Translations under genes and position numbers: made by a program
Notes under the pieces: model-generated
Seen by the model: only the letters and a program-made list of their open reading frames with translations
Told to the model about the DNA's origin: nothing
The model's database searches: none
DNA from: a virus
Virus record (IMG/VR): IMGVR_UViG_3300027659_000072
Span: 1-41,941 of that record
DNA: 41,941 nt
Direction: 5' to 3' (one strand)
Part shown: in pieces, positions 11,155 to 19,086 of the stretch
Numbering within the stretch: the stretch's first letter is position 1
Layout: the number at the start of each line of letters is the position of its first letter

Positions 11155-12494
11155 AATTTGGTAGGAGTACCGTTAAAACTACAAATCCACCAACAGAGAT
11201 TATTGTAAAGTCTGAAAAACAGACACCAAAAAAAACTCCAGAGCGTATTGCTAAAGAGGCTAAGTATAACGCTGATTTAGAAGTATACAATAAATCTAAA
11301 GCTGATCAGTCTTCTGCTGAATCTGAATACTCATCCAGTATGGCTAAGTATAACGAGAACATGAAGAAATACAATGAGTATACTAAGATGGGAACTCCAA
11401 TTGAAAGTCAGTGGGGATCAAGTTTAAATAAAGAACAACTGGCTAGGGTTAATGCTTCAGATCAAAAAACTAATCCAGGAATGATGGTATCTTCAAAAAT
11501 TAGAGTACCAAAGGGAGCAGATACAGAAGCATTCACAAAAAATTACGAAAATAATACAGATAGAGGGTCTGGTGCTAAGTCTTTACCTACGTATGTAAAA
11601 CCAATAGCCCCACAAAAGAGAAAGACATCATCAGTTTCGGAGCCCGTTCAGGATTGGGATGAAGAGATACTTCCAATGAAGATAACATCAGTTTCAACTA
11701 AAAAACAAAAACTAAGACCAGCAAGTGAGGCACCTAGTTGGACTGCTCCAGTAATGACAGAAAAAAAGGGATCTCGTATGGGATACACTAAAATAAAGTC
11801 AGGTGGTGGGACTGGTATTGAGGGAGCGTCACAGCCATTTAATAAGAGATCTGTTGGACCTAATAAAATAAAATATAACACTGAGCAACGTAGATCTGCT
11901 GCATACTATGGAGACAACACTTCAACAGGTGAAAAAATAACAGGTAAAACTGAAAGCGAACTAAGGACATTAAAGCAGGAGACAAAGGGAGAGGTAAAAC
12001 GTATTAGAAAAGAGGGTCGATTTGAAGATGCGAAAGCAGTTCGTGCTGACCTTTCTCAAATCAGAAAGGCAACTAGATACGCTAAAGATGCTGACTTGTC
12101 TATAGGTTCAGTAACAGGGCTTACTGTGGAGGGTAAAGGGTCAAATCTACGTTACTTTACACCAGAGAGAACTAAAACGGTTATTGAAGACGGTAAGCAG
12201 GTAAGAGGAGAGGGAGCTATGTCTGGATATAAAGAATTTCAGACATACAAAAGCCAAATGGCAAACGCAGCCAACAGAAATACCATCTCAACCCAGCAGG
12301 CTAAAATTGCAGATGTTACACCAACTAGTTCTTTTTCTACATCCCCTATTACTAGAGGCCAGATGAAGGATAAGTTTGCAACAGCAAACCCAACCGCTAC
12401 TCCAAGACAGGTTCGGCAAGGAGTTCGGGCAGAAGCTGCTGCAAACAGACAGCTGATTAAAACTGTAGTATCAAAACAAAAAGAAAAACAATAA
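11145..12494 (+). CDS. large basic low-complexity protein, 449 aa
   Basis: Rich in K, S, T, E and Q. Residues about 30-85 form a charged helical stretch (KTPERIAKEAKYNADLEVYN) with repeated KYN elements; the middle is disordered and basic; residues about 265-310 are again helical (RTLKQETKGEVKRIRKEGRF). No signal peptide or membrane segment. No family recognised. Disordered, basic, late-expressed proteins in short-tailed phages are sometimes packaged or ejected internal proteins, but that is only a possibility. It forms its own unit between a promoter and a strong terminator. Confidence 0.75.
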   Translation: MALKFGRSTVKTTNPPTEIIVKSEKQTPKKTPERIAKEAKYNADLEVYNKSKADQSSAESEYSSSMAKYNENMKKYNEYTKMGTPIESQWGSSLNKEQLARVNASDQKTNPGMMVSSKIRVPKGADTEAFTKNYENNTDRGSGAKSLPTYVKPIAPQKRKTSSVSEPVQDWDEEILPMKITSVSTKKQKLRPASEAPSWTAPVMTEKKGSRMGYTKIKSGGGTGIEGASQPFNKRSVGPNKIKYNTEQRRSAAYYGDNTSTGEKITGKTESELRTLKQETKGEVKRIRKEGRFEDAKAVRADLSQIRKATRYAKDADLSIGSVTGLTVEGKGSNLRYFTPERTKTVIEDGKQVRGEGAMSGYKEFQTYKSQMANAANRNTISTQQAKIADVTPTSSFSTSPITRGQMKDKFATANPTATPRQVRQGVRAEAAANRQLIKTVVSKQKEKQ

Positions 12495-12500
12495 AAATTA

Positions 12501-12523
12501 CCCACCAATCGGTGGGTTTTTTG
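12501..12523 (+). terminator. intrinsic terminator after the 449-aa gene
   Basis: CCCACC (12501-12506), loop AATC, GGTGGG (12511-12516), then a T-run. A textbook rho-independent terminator, separating the first late unit from the chaperonin unit. Confidence 0.9.
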
Positions 12524-12544
12524 TTTTATATGATAAAATTTTAC

Positions 12545-12552
12545 TAAATTTG
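12545..12552 (+). promoter_or_regulatory. Bacteroidota-type promoter -7 box for groEL-groES
   Basis: TAAATTTG matches TAnnTTTG and lies 16 bases before the chaperonin start, directly after a terminator. The spacing fits the other late promoters in this window. Confidence 0.65.
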
Positions 12553-12568
12553 ACCAAAATATAATCAA

Positions 12569-14128
12569 ATGATAGTAAAACAAGTCTATTTTGGCGATGA
12601 AGGCCAGAAAAAATTAAAAAACGGCATTAAAATTATCGCTGGGGCGGTAAAAAGCACCTTGGGTGCCAGAGGTCGGACGGTATTAATAGAGTCAGAGAAC
12701 CACGTAGGTGGTATTACCGTAACAAAGGACGGTGTGACGGTTGCAAAGTCGATCAACCTGTACGACCCCACCGAGAACTTGGCCGTTATGATGATGCGTC
12801 AGGCGGCAGACAAGACATCGACAGTTGCTGGTGACGGAACGACCACCTCGATCGTATTGGCAGAGGCAATAATCAATTCAGCAGACGAGCACGTTGAGCC
12901 AAACACTAACGTGATAGAGGTGATACGTGAGATCAACGACATCACGGCATCTGTTGTGGCTAGGCTTAGCAAGATGAGCAAGAAGGTCACTGGCAAGAAG
13001 CTGTATGACGTGGCATCTATCAGTGCAAACAACGACAAGCATATCGGCAAGATGATCTCTGACGCATTCAGCGAGGTTGACATGGTTACCGTGGAGAACA
13101 GTATGAACTCTGAGACTCACGTAGAGATTATTAGTGGAATGAAGATAGATCGTGGATACACGTCTAAGTACTTCATCAACGACCACAAGAAGCAGGAGTG
13201 TGTGCTAGACAATCCATACGTACTGATCACAGATCACGAGATAAACAACCTATCAAACCTAGAGTCTATACTGGCTCCAATTGTTAGTCAGGGTAGATCG
13301 TTATTGATCATAGGCACGCTTGGTCAGAACGCAGTGAACACACTAAATGTGAACGTGGCACAGGGCAAGATCAAGGCCTGCAATATTATACCACCATCGT
13401 TTGGATATAGGAAGAAGGACCTGCTAGAGGACCTAGCCGTGGCACTTGGCGGTACGTACCTCTCAGAGGACACTGGAGACGACCTAACACTTATTTCTAT
13501 GTCTGACCTAGGAAGAGCATCCAAGGTCGTTGTGAAGAAGAATATGACGGTATTTATGAACACATCAGAGATGAAGGATGCCATCGACATGAGGGTGGCT
13601 GACCTGAAGCACCAGGTGTTGGAGACTACAGACGTAAACGACAGAGAGTTCTTGAAGGAGCGGATTGCAAACATATCTGGAGGTGTTGGCGTTATATATG
13701 TTGGTGCGCTTAGTGACATCGAGCAGAAGGAGAAGAGGGACAGGATCGATGACGCTGTGTGTGCGGTGATGGCTGCGATGGAGGACGGGATACTTCCTGG
13801 AGGTGGTGTTGCACTGCTGAACTGCTTAGACTTGGTGATGGGCGACAGCATAGCTCAGAACATAATGTTCGATACCTTGAGCTCACCATTTAATCAGATA
13901 CTTATAAATGCAGGCAAGGACCCACATGCTATTAAGCTAGAGTTGGCAGGCATGGGCGAGGGATATGACGTAAAGAACGAGGTGTACGGTAACATGATGA
14001 AGATGGGCATTATAGACCCAACGAAGGTTACTAAGAACGCACTGCTTAACGCTGTGTCTGTGGCAACAACAATTATGAGTACAAACGCAATTATAACAAA
14101 CATAAGAGACTATGAAGGTTCTAAATAA
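12569..14128 (+). CDS. groEL: phage-encoded chaperonin GroEL (Hsp60)
   Basis: The 519-aa protein aligns by eye over the full group I chaperonin: KLKNGIKIIAGAVKSTLGARGR near the N-terminus, the ATP site GDGTTTSIVLA at about 88-98, and RIDDAVCAVMAAMEDGILPGGGVALL at about 392-417, whose Asp corresponds to the residue that drives ATP hydrolysis. It is about 25 residues shorter than bacterial GroEL and lacks the GGM-repeat tail. In the cell it should form a folding chamber, presumably for capsid or adhesin proteins that the host chaperonin handles poorly. Base and codon use are more G/C-rich than in neighbouring genes, which suggests separate acquisition. groES follows with a 17-base overlap. Confidence 0.95.
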   Translation: MIVKQVYFGDEGQKKLKNGIKIIAGAVKSTLGARGRTVLIESENHVGGITVTKDGVTVAKSINLYDPTENLAVMMMRQAADKTSTVAGDGTTTSIVLAEAIINSADEHVEPNTNVIEVIREINDITASVVARLSKMSKKVTGKKLYDVASISANNDKHIGKMISDAFSEVDMVTVENSMNSETHVEIISGMKIDRGYTSKYFINDHKKQECVLDNPYVLITDHEINNLSNLESILAPIVSQGRSLLIIGTLGQNAVNTLNVNVAQGKIKACNIIPPSFGYRKKDLLEDLAVALGGTYLSEDTGDDLTLISMSDLGRASKVVVKKNMTVFMNTSEMKDAIDMRVADLKHQVLETTDVNDREFLKERIANISGGVGVIYVGALSDIEQKEKRDRIDDAVCAVMAAMEDGILPGGGVALLNCLDLVMGDSIAQNIMFDTLSSPFNQILINAGKDPHAIKLELAGMGEGYDVKNEVYGNMMKMGIIDPTKVTKNALLNAVSVATTIMSTNAIITNIRDYEGSK

Positions 14129-14369
14129 ATATATTATCGTTGATAAGTTAGTAGAAAAAAAGACCACCTCGAGTGGTCTTATAATGAGTGGAGACGAGTA
14201 CAAAGACATGCGCTACCAGTACGGTAATGTCATCAACTTTGGCCCTCTAGTTTCTGGTATGGAGATAGGGGACAAGATAATGTTCGACAGGGTATCTGGT
14301 CACGAGGTAATTATAGAGAACGACAGGATGTTCATTCTTCAAGAGAAGGATGTTGTTTGTGTTCTTTAG
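14112..14369 (+). CDS. groES: co-chaperonin GroES
   Basis: An 85-aa protein with GroES layout: KVLNKYIIVDKLVEKKTTSSG at the start, with the mobile loop around KKTTSSGLIMSG, then YGNVINFGPL, IGDKIMFDR and a C-terminal VVCVL strand. GLIM in the loop takes the place of the hydrophobic contact with GroEL. It would cap the phage GroEL ring. The start lies inside the end of groEL in another frame. Its 3' end overlaps the convergent minus-strand gene by 38 bases. The order groEL-groES is opposite to the usual bacterial groES-groEL. Confidence 0.9.
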   Translation: MKVLNKYIIVDKLVEKKTTSSGLIMSGDEYKDMRYQYGNVINFGPLVSGMEIGDKIMFDRVSGHEVIIENDRMFILQEKDVVCVL

Positions 14370-14841
14370 CCTCCTTATTAATTCTTTTTATTGCTATGGC
14401 TAGAGTCTTCTGTGCAAATGTAGCGTTAGGTCGAAACACGATGTTTCTTCTTGGCGATTCAGGTATAGGCTCTAGCCCCATTAGCTTTCGGTAGACACTA
14501 GCCACCATCTTCTTTGCCTTGAACGACAGCTCGTACATGTCGTACTCTCCCTTTCTGCGTTCTCTCCACTTGGATATAAATCCGTCACGCAGCAGCTTAT
14601 CAAATCTAGCACGATCCCAGCTCATGAATTTAGAGTACTCATGGAACTTAGCCCTGGTGAACAGGTTTTCTGTGTATAAAAACATCAGCATGTCCATGTC
14701 AGCCTGCGACTTTATACCATAGTTGTGTATGGCCCACTTGCGTATTATACCCCAATTCTTAAGAAAGTCATATCTAACTTCCTTTCTTTGGTATATTTTT
14801 TCTTTTCTTTTACTTATTACTTGTTTTATATTTGGAATCAT
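14332..14841 (-). CDS. winged-helix-like DNA-binding protein, 169 aa
   Basis: I choose the ATG at 14841 (MIPNIKQ) because a TAnnTTTG box on the minus strand ends 24 bases before it; a longer reading would need a TTG start inside that spacing. The basic N-terminus is followed by a helical region with MLMFLYTENLFTRAKF and SWDRARFDKLLRDGFISKW, then a basic turn and YDMYELSFKAKKMV, which looks like a MarR-type winged helix (helix, recognition helix, wing, strand). Similar proteins are common in Bacteroidota phages. As the only minus-strand gene in the late half, with a promoter facing the next unit, it may control that divergent promoter pair. Confidence 0.7.
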   Translation of the reverse strand: MIPNIKQVISKRKEKIYQRKEVRYDFLKNWGIIRKWAIHNYGIKSQADMDMLMFLYTENLFTRAKFHEYSKFMSWDRARFDKLLRDGFISKWRERRKGEYDMYELSFKAKKMVASVYRKLMGLEPIPESPRRNIVFRPNATFAQKTLAIAIKRINKEAKEHKQHPSLEE

Positions 14842-14846
14842 TTGAT

Positions 14847-14873
14847 TATATTTGTGCTTAGAAAACAAAGTTA
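14847..14873. promoter_or_regulatory. overlapping divergent promoters
   Basis: TATATTTG on the plus strand (14847-14854) serves the gene starting at 14873. TAACTTTG on the minus strand (14873 back to 14866) serves the regulator at 14841. The two -7 boxes are only 11 bases apart and the minus box covers the plus start codon, so the two transcripts should interfere with each other. Confidence 0.65.
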
Positions 14874-15238
14874 TGAAAAATAGAAAGACATCTGTTACTA
14901 CTGGCCCAAAAAAAATGGAAAGGACTACTAGTAACTCTACTCCTTCTCCATTGATGCAAGTACTTATGCAACAGATAGAGAGTGACAGATTAAACGCTAT
15001 ACCATTTAAGAACTCTTCTATTAACGTATTTGATAAAAAACGTTACGATATCTCTAGAGAGTTTGACGGACAAGAGGTACCTGGATCACTGACTGTTAGA
15101 CCTACCATTTCTGGTGGCACTGTCGAGACAGAGAGATTTGACATCCCTGGAGCTGGAACGAATATGTCTAGAGTTAGAAAAAACGCTGAGGGTCAACCTA
15201 TGCGAAGAATTGTAAAAGATAAAAACATAAACAAATAA
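14873..15238 (+). CDS. hypothetical protein, 121 aa
   Basis: I use the ATG at 14873, 18 bases after the promoter box, not an alternative start upstream of that box. The basic, Ser/Thr-rich protein begins MKNRKTSVTTGPKKMERTTS and is mostly disordered (FDKKRYDISREFDGQEV; FDIPGAGTNMSRVRK). No family recognised. It heads a run of small basic proteins typical of the virion region in Bacteroidota phages. Confidence 0.65.
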   Translation: MKNRKTSVTTGPKKMERTTSNSTPSPLMQVLMQQIESDRLNAIPFKNSSINVFDKKRYDISREFDGQEVPGSLTVRPTISGGTVETERFDIPGAGTNMSRVRKNAEGQPMRRIVKDKNINK

Positions 15239-15240
15239 AC

Positions 15241-15399
15241 ATGAAAGCAAAATCAAAAATGGTTGCAGAAAAGAAGACTGGTGAAAAATATGCGTCTAAG
15301 ACAGGTATGAAGAAACACGAGAAGAAAGAAAGTCCAAAAGAGATGATCAAGGAGTACGGAATGAAGGCCGCAATGGCAAAGATGGCAAAGAAGAAGTAG
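15241..15399 (+). CDS. lysine-rich small protein, 52 aa
   Basis: From ATG at 15241 to TAG at 15399. About a third of residues are Lys (MKAKSKMVAEKKTGEKY; MKAAMAKMAKKK). Likely disordered or helical and nucleic-acid binding. It is two bases after the previous stop and overlaps the next GTG start. Small Lys-rich virion proteins are frequent in crAss-like phages; a DNA-condensing role is inference. Confidence 0.6.
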   Translation: MKAKSKMVAEKKTGEKYASKTGMKKHEKKESPKEMIKEYGMKAAMAKMAKKK

Positions 15400-15617
15400 T
15401 GATTATAATCAAGAGACACAAAGGAATTGGCGACACTGTAGCAGCTATCACAAAGGCGACTGGTTTAGATAAGTTAGCTACTGAAGATTGCGGATGTGGA
15501 AAGAGACAAGAGGCATGGAATAGTCCAGACCTATTAATAAATAAAATATTCTATGGGACAGAGCAAGACATCAAAGTTTTACGCAGAGAATCCGAAGGCA
15601 GCGGAGAAGAGGCGTGA
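15399..15617 (+). CDS. conserved small phage protein with DCGCGKR motif, 72 aa
   Basis: Starts with GTG at 15399 overlapping the previous TAG. The segment HKGIGDTVAAITKATGLDKL followed by EDCGCGKRQEAWN matches a small protein very common near structural genes of Bacteroidota phages. The CxC pair could bind a metal or form a disulfide. Function unknown. The end overlaps the next gene by 65 bases in another frame. Confidence 0.7.
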   Translation: MIIIKRHKGIGDTVAAITKATGLDKLATEDCGCGKRQEAWNSPDLLINKIFYGTEQDIKVLRRESEGSGEEA

Positions 15618-15816
15618 GTACCAGAGGGATTTAAACAAGACAGAGGTACAGAAAAAATACAGGGCCGACCACAATAAAGCAAACAGAAAGGCTGGCACAT
15701 ATGGCAACGGTGACGGTGTGGATATGAGTTCAACAAAAAGTGGTAAATTTGTAAAAGAAAAAGCAAGTATAAACCGTGCTCGAAACGGATCTAACGGAAA
15801 GAGCACAAAAAAATAA
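15553..15816 (+). CDS. conserved basic phage protein, 87 aa
   Basis: MGQSKTSKFYAENPKAAEKR and the later NRKAGTYGNGDGVDMSSTKSG and NRARNGSNGKSTKK match a family seen in many marine and Bacteroidota phages next to structural genes. The protein is highly basic and probably disordered, so DNA binding or a virion location is likely. The YGNGDGxD turn is the most conserved part. No catalytic residues are evident. Confidence 0.7.
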   Translation: MGQSKTSKFYAENPKAAEKRREYQRDLNKTEVQKKYRADHNKANRKAGTYGNGDGVDMSSTKSGKFVKEKASINRARNGSNGKSTKK

Positions 15817-15820
15817 AAAG

Positions 15821-16081
15821 ATGGCATATCAAAAATTACAAGTAGGAAGAGTTAGTGCAGTAGTACCTAGCGACACAGTTGACATTCCATATGTTGGAGA
15901 CGCAACATCTGTTTGGCCGTGTGTATTATATTCTGGGTCTGGTGGTGACATAAGAGTCATGACCGCAGGTGGTGATGACGTATTGTTTGTAGGTGTACCT
16001 GCTGGGTCATTCCTACCCGTACAAGTTATAAGAGTATTCGCTACAAATACAGCTGCTACTGACATTATGGCTTGTTGGTAA
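15821..16081 (+). CDS. spike-base-like protein (Rcc01079 type), 86 aa
   Basis: Starts at ATG 15821, four bases after the previous stop. The pattern VVPSDTVDIPYVGDATSVWP, then GDIRVMTAGGDDVLFVGVPAGSFLPVQV and a final TDIMACW resembles the small beta-sandwich proteins that anchor spikes in gene transfer agents (RcGTA Rcc01079) and many phages. It would join a receptor-binding spike to the virion. The next gene, a repeat adhesin, starts on the last base of this one (TAATG), which fits a base-plus-spike pair. Confidence 0.7.
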   Translation: MAYQKLQVGRVSAVVPSDTVDIPYVGDATSVWPCVLYSGSGGDIRVMTAGGDDVLFVGVPAGSFLPVQVIRVFATNTAATDIMACW

Positions 16082-17235
16082 TGATACAGATAGGAATAAA
16101 TATAGCAGTCAATGGAGAATCTATTACAGCACCTTTGCCTCCTCCTTCTGTATATTTCACTACTACATGGACTACTACAGCTCCAAACGAAACTATAACT
16201 CTACCTTATGATGCAGCAGGTACTTATTCAGGAGGTATAAATTGGGGAGATAGCAGCATATTCTTTACTCCAAATAGTTTTGCTAACAATACTCATACTT
16301 ATGCTGTAGCAGGCACTTATACAGTTCAAATAATTGGTGATTGTATTGGGTGGAATTTTGGGGCCTATGCGGGCTCAACTTATATTACCTCAATAGTGCA
16401 TTGGGGGCAGCTTCAGTTAGGTGCTGACACAGGAGCATATTTTGATGGCTGCCCTAACTTAGATTTATCATCAGTATCTGATGTACTTGATTTAACAGGA
16501 ATAACTAGTTTAAACAGTATGTTTGGTTCATCAGGTATAACTACAATTAACAACATTAATCTTTGGAATACAAGTGGGGTTACTAGTATGGTTGCTATGT
16601 TTCAATCTGCTAGCTCTTTTAATCAAGCCTTGAGTTTTGATACTTCAGCAGTTACTAATATGAGTAGCATGTTTGGTGGTGCTATCTCTTTTAACCAATC
16701 ATTGACTTTTGACACAAATAATGTTACTAATATGAGTAATATGTTTCAAGCTGCTATCTCTTTTAATCAGTCATTAAGTACTTTTGATACAAGTAATGTT
16801 ACTAATATGGGTTTCATGTTTAGAAATGCTTTCTTATTTAACCAATCATTAAGTACTTTTGACACAAGTAATGTTACTAATATGTTTAGAATGTTTAATA
16901 ATGCTACATCATTTAATCAGCCATTAAGTACTTTTAACACAAGTCAAGTTACTAATATGGCTAGTATGTTTAATGGAGCTGATGCTTTTGATCAAAACAT
17001 AGGTTCGTGGAATGTGGCCAATGTTACAGGTTTTATGACTTTTATGAACTCTAAAACACCTGCCACTTTTTCTACTGCTAATCTTGATGCTATCTACAAT
17101 GGATGGAGTGCCTCAGGAGTGCAAGCAAATTGTAATATAAGTTTTGGTACAGCTAAGTATACAGTGGCAGGAGTAGCAGGTAGAGCTATACTTACAGTTG
17201 TTAATACATGGACTATAACAGATGGAGGATTGTAA
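16081..17235 (+). CDS. BspA-like (DUF285) repeat adhesin, putative receptor-binding protein
   Basis: I place the start at ATG 16081, overlapping the previous stop, so the protein has 384 aa. After a Pro-rich start, residues about 25-80 (ETITLPYDAAGTYSGGINWG, ending TYAVAGTYTVQIIG) resemble a PKD-type beta domain. From about 135 onward come repeats of about 25 residues of the form FDTSNVTNMxxMFxxAxxFN, the DUF285/BspA leucine-rich-like repeat best known from bacterial surface proteins that bind host molecules. In a phage this is probably the tip that contacts the cell surface. The repeats share DNA identity, so copy number could change by recombination. Confidence 0.8.
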   Translation: MIQIGINIAVNGESITAPLPPPSVYFTTTWTTTAPNETITLPYDAAGTYSGGINWGDSSIFFTPNSFANNTHTYAVAGTYTVQIIGDCIGWNFGAYAGSTYITSIVHWGQLQLGADTGAYFDGCPNLDLSSVSDVLDLTGITSLNSMFGSSGITTINNINLWNTSGVTSMVAMFQSASSFNQALSFDTSAVTNMSSMFGGAISFNQSLTFDTNNVTNMSNMFQAAISFNQSLSTFDTSNVTNMGFMFRNAFLFNQSLSTFDTSNVTNMFRMFNNATSFNQPLSTFNTSQVTNMASMFNGADAFDQNIGSWNVANVTGFMTFMNSKTPATFSTANLDAIYNGWSASGVQANCNISFGTAKYTVAGVAGRAILTVVNTWTITDGGL

Positions 17236-17272
17236 TGAAATATAAACAGAACTACATAAATATATTTTTATA

Positions 17273-17599
17273 ATGATTGGAAAATTCAGTAATCAAGGAG
17301 ACATAAATCCAGCTGGCACTATAATACATACGTGTCCGTTAAACAATATTACTGAAATTGTAAGCATGAGATTTAATAACTCATATAACAACTATATCAT
17401 AGATGTTTATAAGTATGACAGCTCTATATCTTTAGCTTTAAAACTTTATAGCAAGAGTCTAACACTCGGAGACACTATTACTGACAGCATGCTGTACATA
17501 TTAAATCCTGGTGACTATATATACGTAGAGTGCAGTGTATCTGATACGACATACATTATAACTGGCCAAGACATGCCAAATGTAAACATGATACGATAA
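17273..17599 (+). CDS. hypothetical virion-region protein, 108 aa
   Basis: A beta-rich protein without Lys/Arg clusters (GKFSNQGDINPAGTIIHTCP; GDYIYVECSVSDTTYIITG), compatible with a small trimeric or sandwich fold used for fibres or decoration. No family recognised. Its last base is shared with the next ATG. Confidence 0.6.
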   Translation: MIGKFSNQGDINPAGTIIHTCPLNNITEIVSMRFNNSYNNYIIDVYKYDSSISLALKLYSKSLTLGDTITDSMLYILNPGDYIYVECSVSDTTYIITGQDMPNVNMIR

Positions 17600-17883
17600 T
17601 GCAGGTAGTCGATGCGAATGGCAACATGTATGGTGACGACAATTTAGAGATAAATGACGTAAACGGTAAGCCTAAGACTACGGGTGGTGGTGGTGGATTA
17701 AATTACGAGAGAAGAAGTGACTTTATAAATCCTTATCAATACTCAGGCACTGCTGTAGTAGGTACATTAGAAAGCTCACCTACATGGACAATAAAAAGAA
17801 TTAACTTTACAACACCAGGTTCACCAATTACACAAACAGCTGTAGGTGCATGGACAAATAGATTATCATTAATATATATATAA
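17599..17883 (+). CDS. tail-fibre-region protein, 94 aa
   Basis: MQVVDANGNMYGDDNLEIND followed by a Gly run and SDFINPYQYSGTAVVGT, then WTIKRINFTTPG and a final NRLSLIYI. I recognise this layout from small proteins near fibre genes in Bacteroidota phages. Probably part of the adsorption apparatus. Starts on the last base of the previous gene. Confidence 0.65.
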   Translation: MQVVDANGNMYGDDNLEINDVNGKPKTTGGGGGLNYERRSDFINPYQYSGTAVVGTLESSPTWTIKRINFTTPGSPITQTAVGAWTNRLSLIYI

Positions 17884-17884
17884 T

Positions 17885-18049
17885 ATGAAATACTCAATAA
17901 TAATTAATTCTATTGATTTAGGTTATGCCTTAATTTTGAAAGTTTCTGACAGTGAAAATGTTGAAATAAAATCTGAGGTATATAGTGGGTTAACACTTGA
18001 AGAATGTATTAATTTACAGTCAAAATTTATAGAAGATTATGGCAATTAA
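17885..18049 (+). CDS. hypothetical protein, 54 aa
   Basis: From ATG at 17885 to TAA at 18049, overlapping the start of the next gene by 11 bases. A small protein with two strands and a helix (SIIINSIDLGYALILKVSDS; TLEECINLQSKFI). No family recognised. The position between fibre proteins suggests an assembly helper, but this is a guess. Confidence 0.5.
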   Translation: MKYSIIINSIDLGYALILKVSDSENVEIKSEVYSGLTLEECINLQSKFIEDYGN

Positions 18050-19052
18050 ACACGCAGTAGCTACAGGACTTTGGAGTGCAACTACCACTTGGGATGGTGG
18101 GGTTATACCTATTGCAGGAGATGATGTTTACGCAAATGGTTTTGTCGTTACTATAAATCAAAATATTACAGTAACTAAAATATCTACAGAAATATGTCCA
18201 ACGACATTATTGCCAGGTGGTCAATTTATTGTAAATGCAACTAGAACACTTGTTTGTAATGTTGTAGCAGGTACTACACTTTGTTTACTTCAATCATTAC
18301 CAAATACTACATTAACATTAATTGGTAATATTAATGGTGGTACATCTATAAATGCTTATGGGTTATCTATAAATTGTCAAACTAATGGTTCATTGACATC
18401 ATTAAATATGACAGGAGATATTACTGCTGGTACAGCTTCAGGTTGTCATGGAGTTTTTCAACTGTGGACAGGTGGTGTTGCACAAAACATGGCTGTTAAT
18501 TTAACAGGTAATGTGCACTCTTCCGCAACATCAAATGGTATTGCGGCTTCAACAACTACGGCTCATCAAATGACTGTATTTACATTAGTAGGTAATTTAT
18601 ACTCATCAGTAGTACCAGCTGTTGGTGGATTTACTGTTAATGCTACAATTACAGGTAGTATAATTGCAAGTAGTACAGCTGCTACAATATCACCACTTAA
18701 CTCTAGTAGTACATTAGTAATATCAGGTTTTATAACACAAGTTAGTGATTTATTAGCCCATACATTTAATAGAGTCAAAATAAAACAAGGTGGTACTTTA
18801 GTAACTAATTACATTGAGAATGTTACTAATGCTTCTATAACTTTAAGAACTCCAATAGCAGGAGGTAACTATCCAGTAGTAACGAATGTTAAAAGTGCTA
18901 TAGTGTACGGAAGCGTTAATGAATTTACAGGAACTTTAGCAGTACCCCCCGCAAGCTCAGTAGCAGTAGCTGTGCCTGTAGATAATACAGTAGGAACTGC
19001 AATAATATCAATAACTGACATGGGTGCTTTATTAGCTTCATATAATGTTTAA
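18039..19052 (+). CDS. putative fibre protein, 337 aa
   Basis: Begins MAIKHAVATGLWSATTTWDG, with GDDVYANGFVVTINQNITVT, a start seen in many phage fibre-like proteins. The rest is made of short hydrophobic/Thr-rich strands alternating with Gly/Asn turns (about residues 60-250), as in beta-solenoid fibres. No enzymatic residues are apparent. It probably forms part of a fibre or spike trimer. Ends about 12 bases before the next promoter. Confidence 0.6.
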   Translation: MAIKHAVATGLWSATTTWDGGVIPIAGDDVYANGFVVTINQNITVTKISTEICPTTLLPGGQFIVNATRTLVCNVVAGTTLCLLQSLPNTTLTLIGNINGGTSINAYGLSINCQTNGSLTSLNMTGDITAGTASGCHGVFQLWTGGVAQNMAVNLTGNVHSSATSNGIAASTTTAHQMTVFTLVGNLYSSVVPAVGGFTVNATITGSIIASSTAATISPLNSSSTLVISGFITQVSDLLAHTFNRVKIKQGGTLVTNYIENVTNASITLRTPIAGGNYPVVTNVKSAIVYGSVNEFTGTLAVPPASSVAVAVPVDNTVGTAIISITDMGALLASYNV

Positions 19053-19063
19053 TTCTTTTTCAT

Positions 19064-19071
19064 TAACTTTG
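19064..19071 (+). promoter_or_regulatory. Bacteroidota-type promoter -7 box
   Basis: TAACTTTG matches TAnnTTTG and lies 15 bases before the start at 19087. It gives the repeat fibre, and perhaps the lysis cassette, its own transcription start. Confidence 0.65.
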
Positions 19072-19086
19072 TAAAAAAAAACAGAC

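Noticed and set aside
12239-12583. Minus-strand 114-aa frame opposite the end of the 449-aa gene
   Set aside because: It crosses the terminator and the chaperonin promoter and is a shadow of the plus-strand genes.
13324-13851. Minus-strand 175-aa frame inside groEL
   Set aside because: Antisense shadow in a gene with strong G/C third positions; no start context.
14112-14128. Programmed frameshift joining GroEL and GroES
   Set aside because: GroES has its own ATG and a complete N-terminus; the overlap is simple gene overlap and no slippery site is seen.
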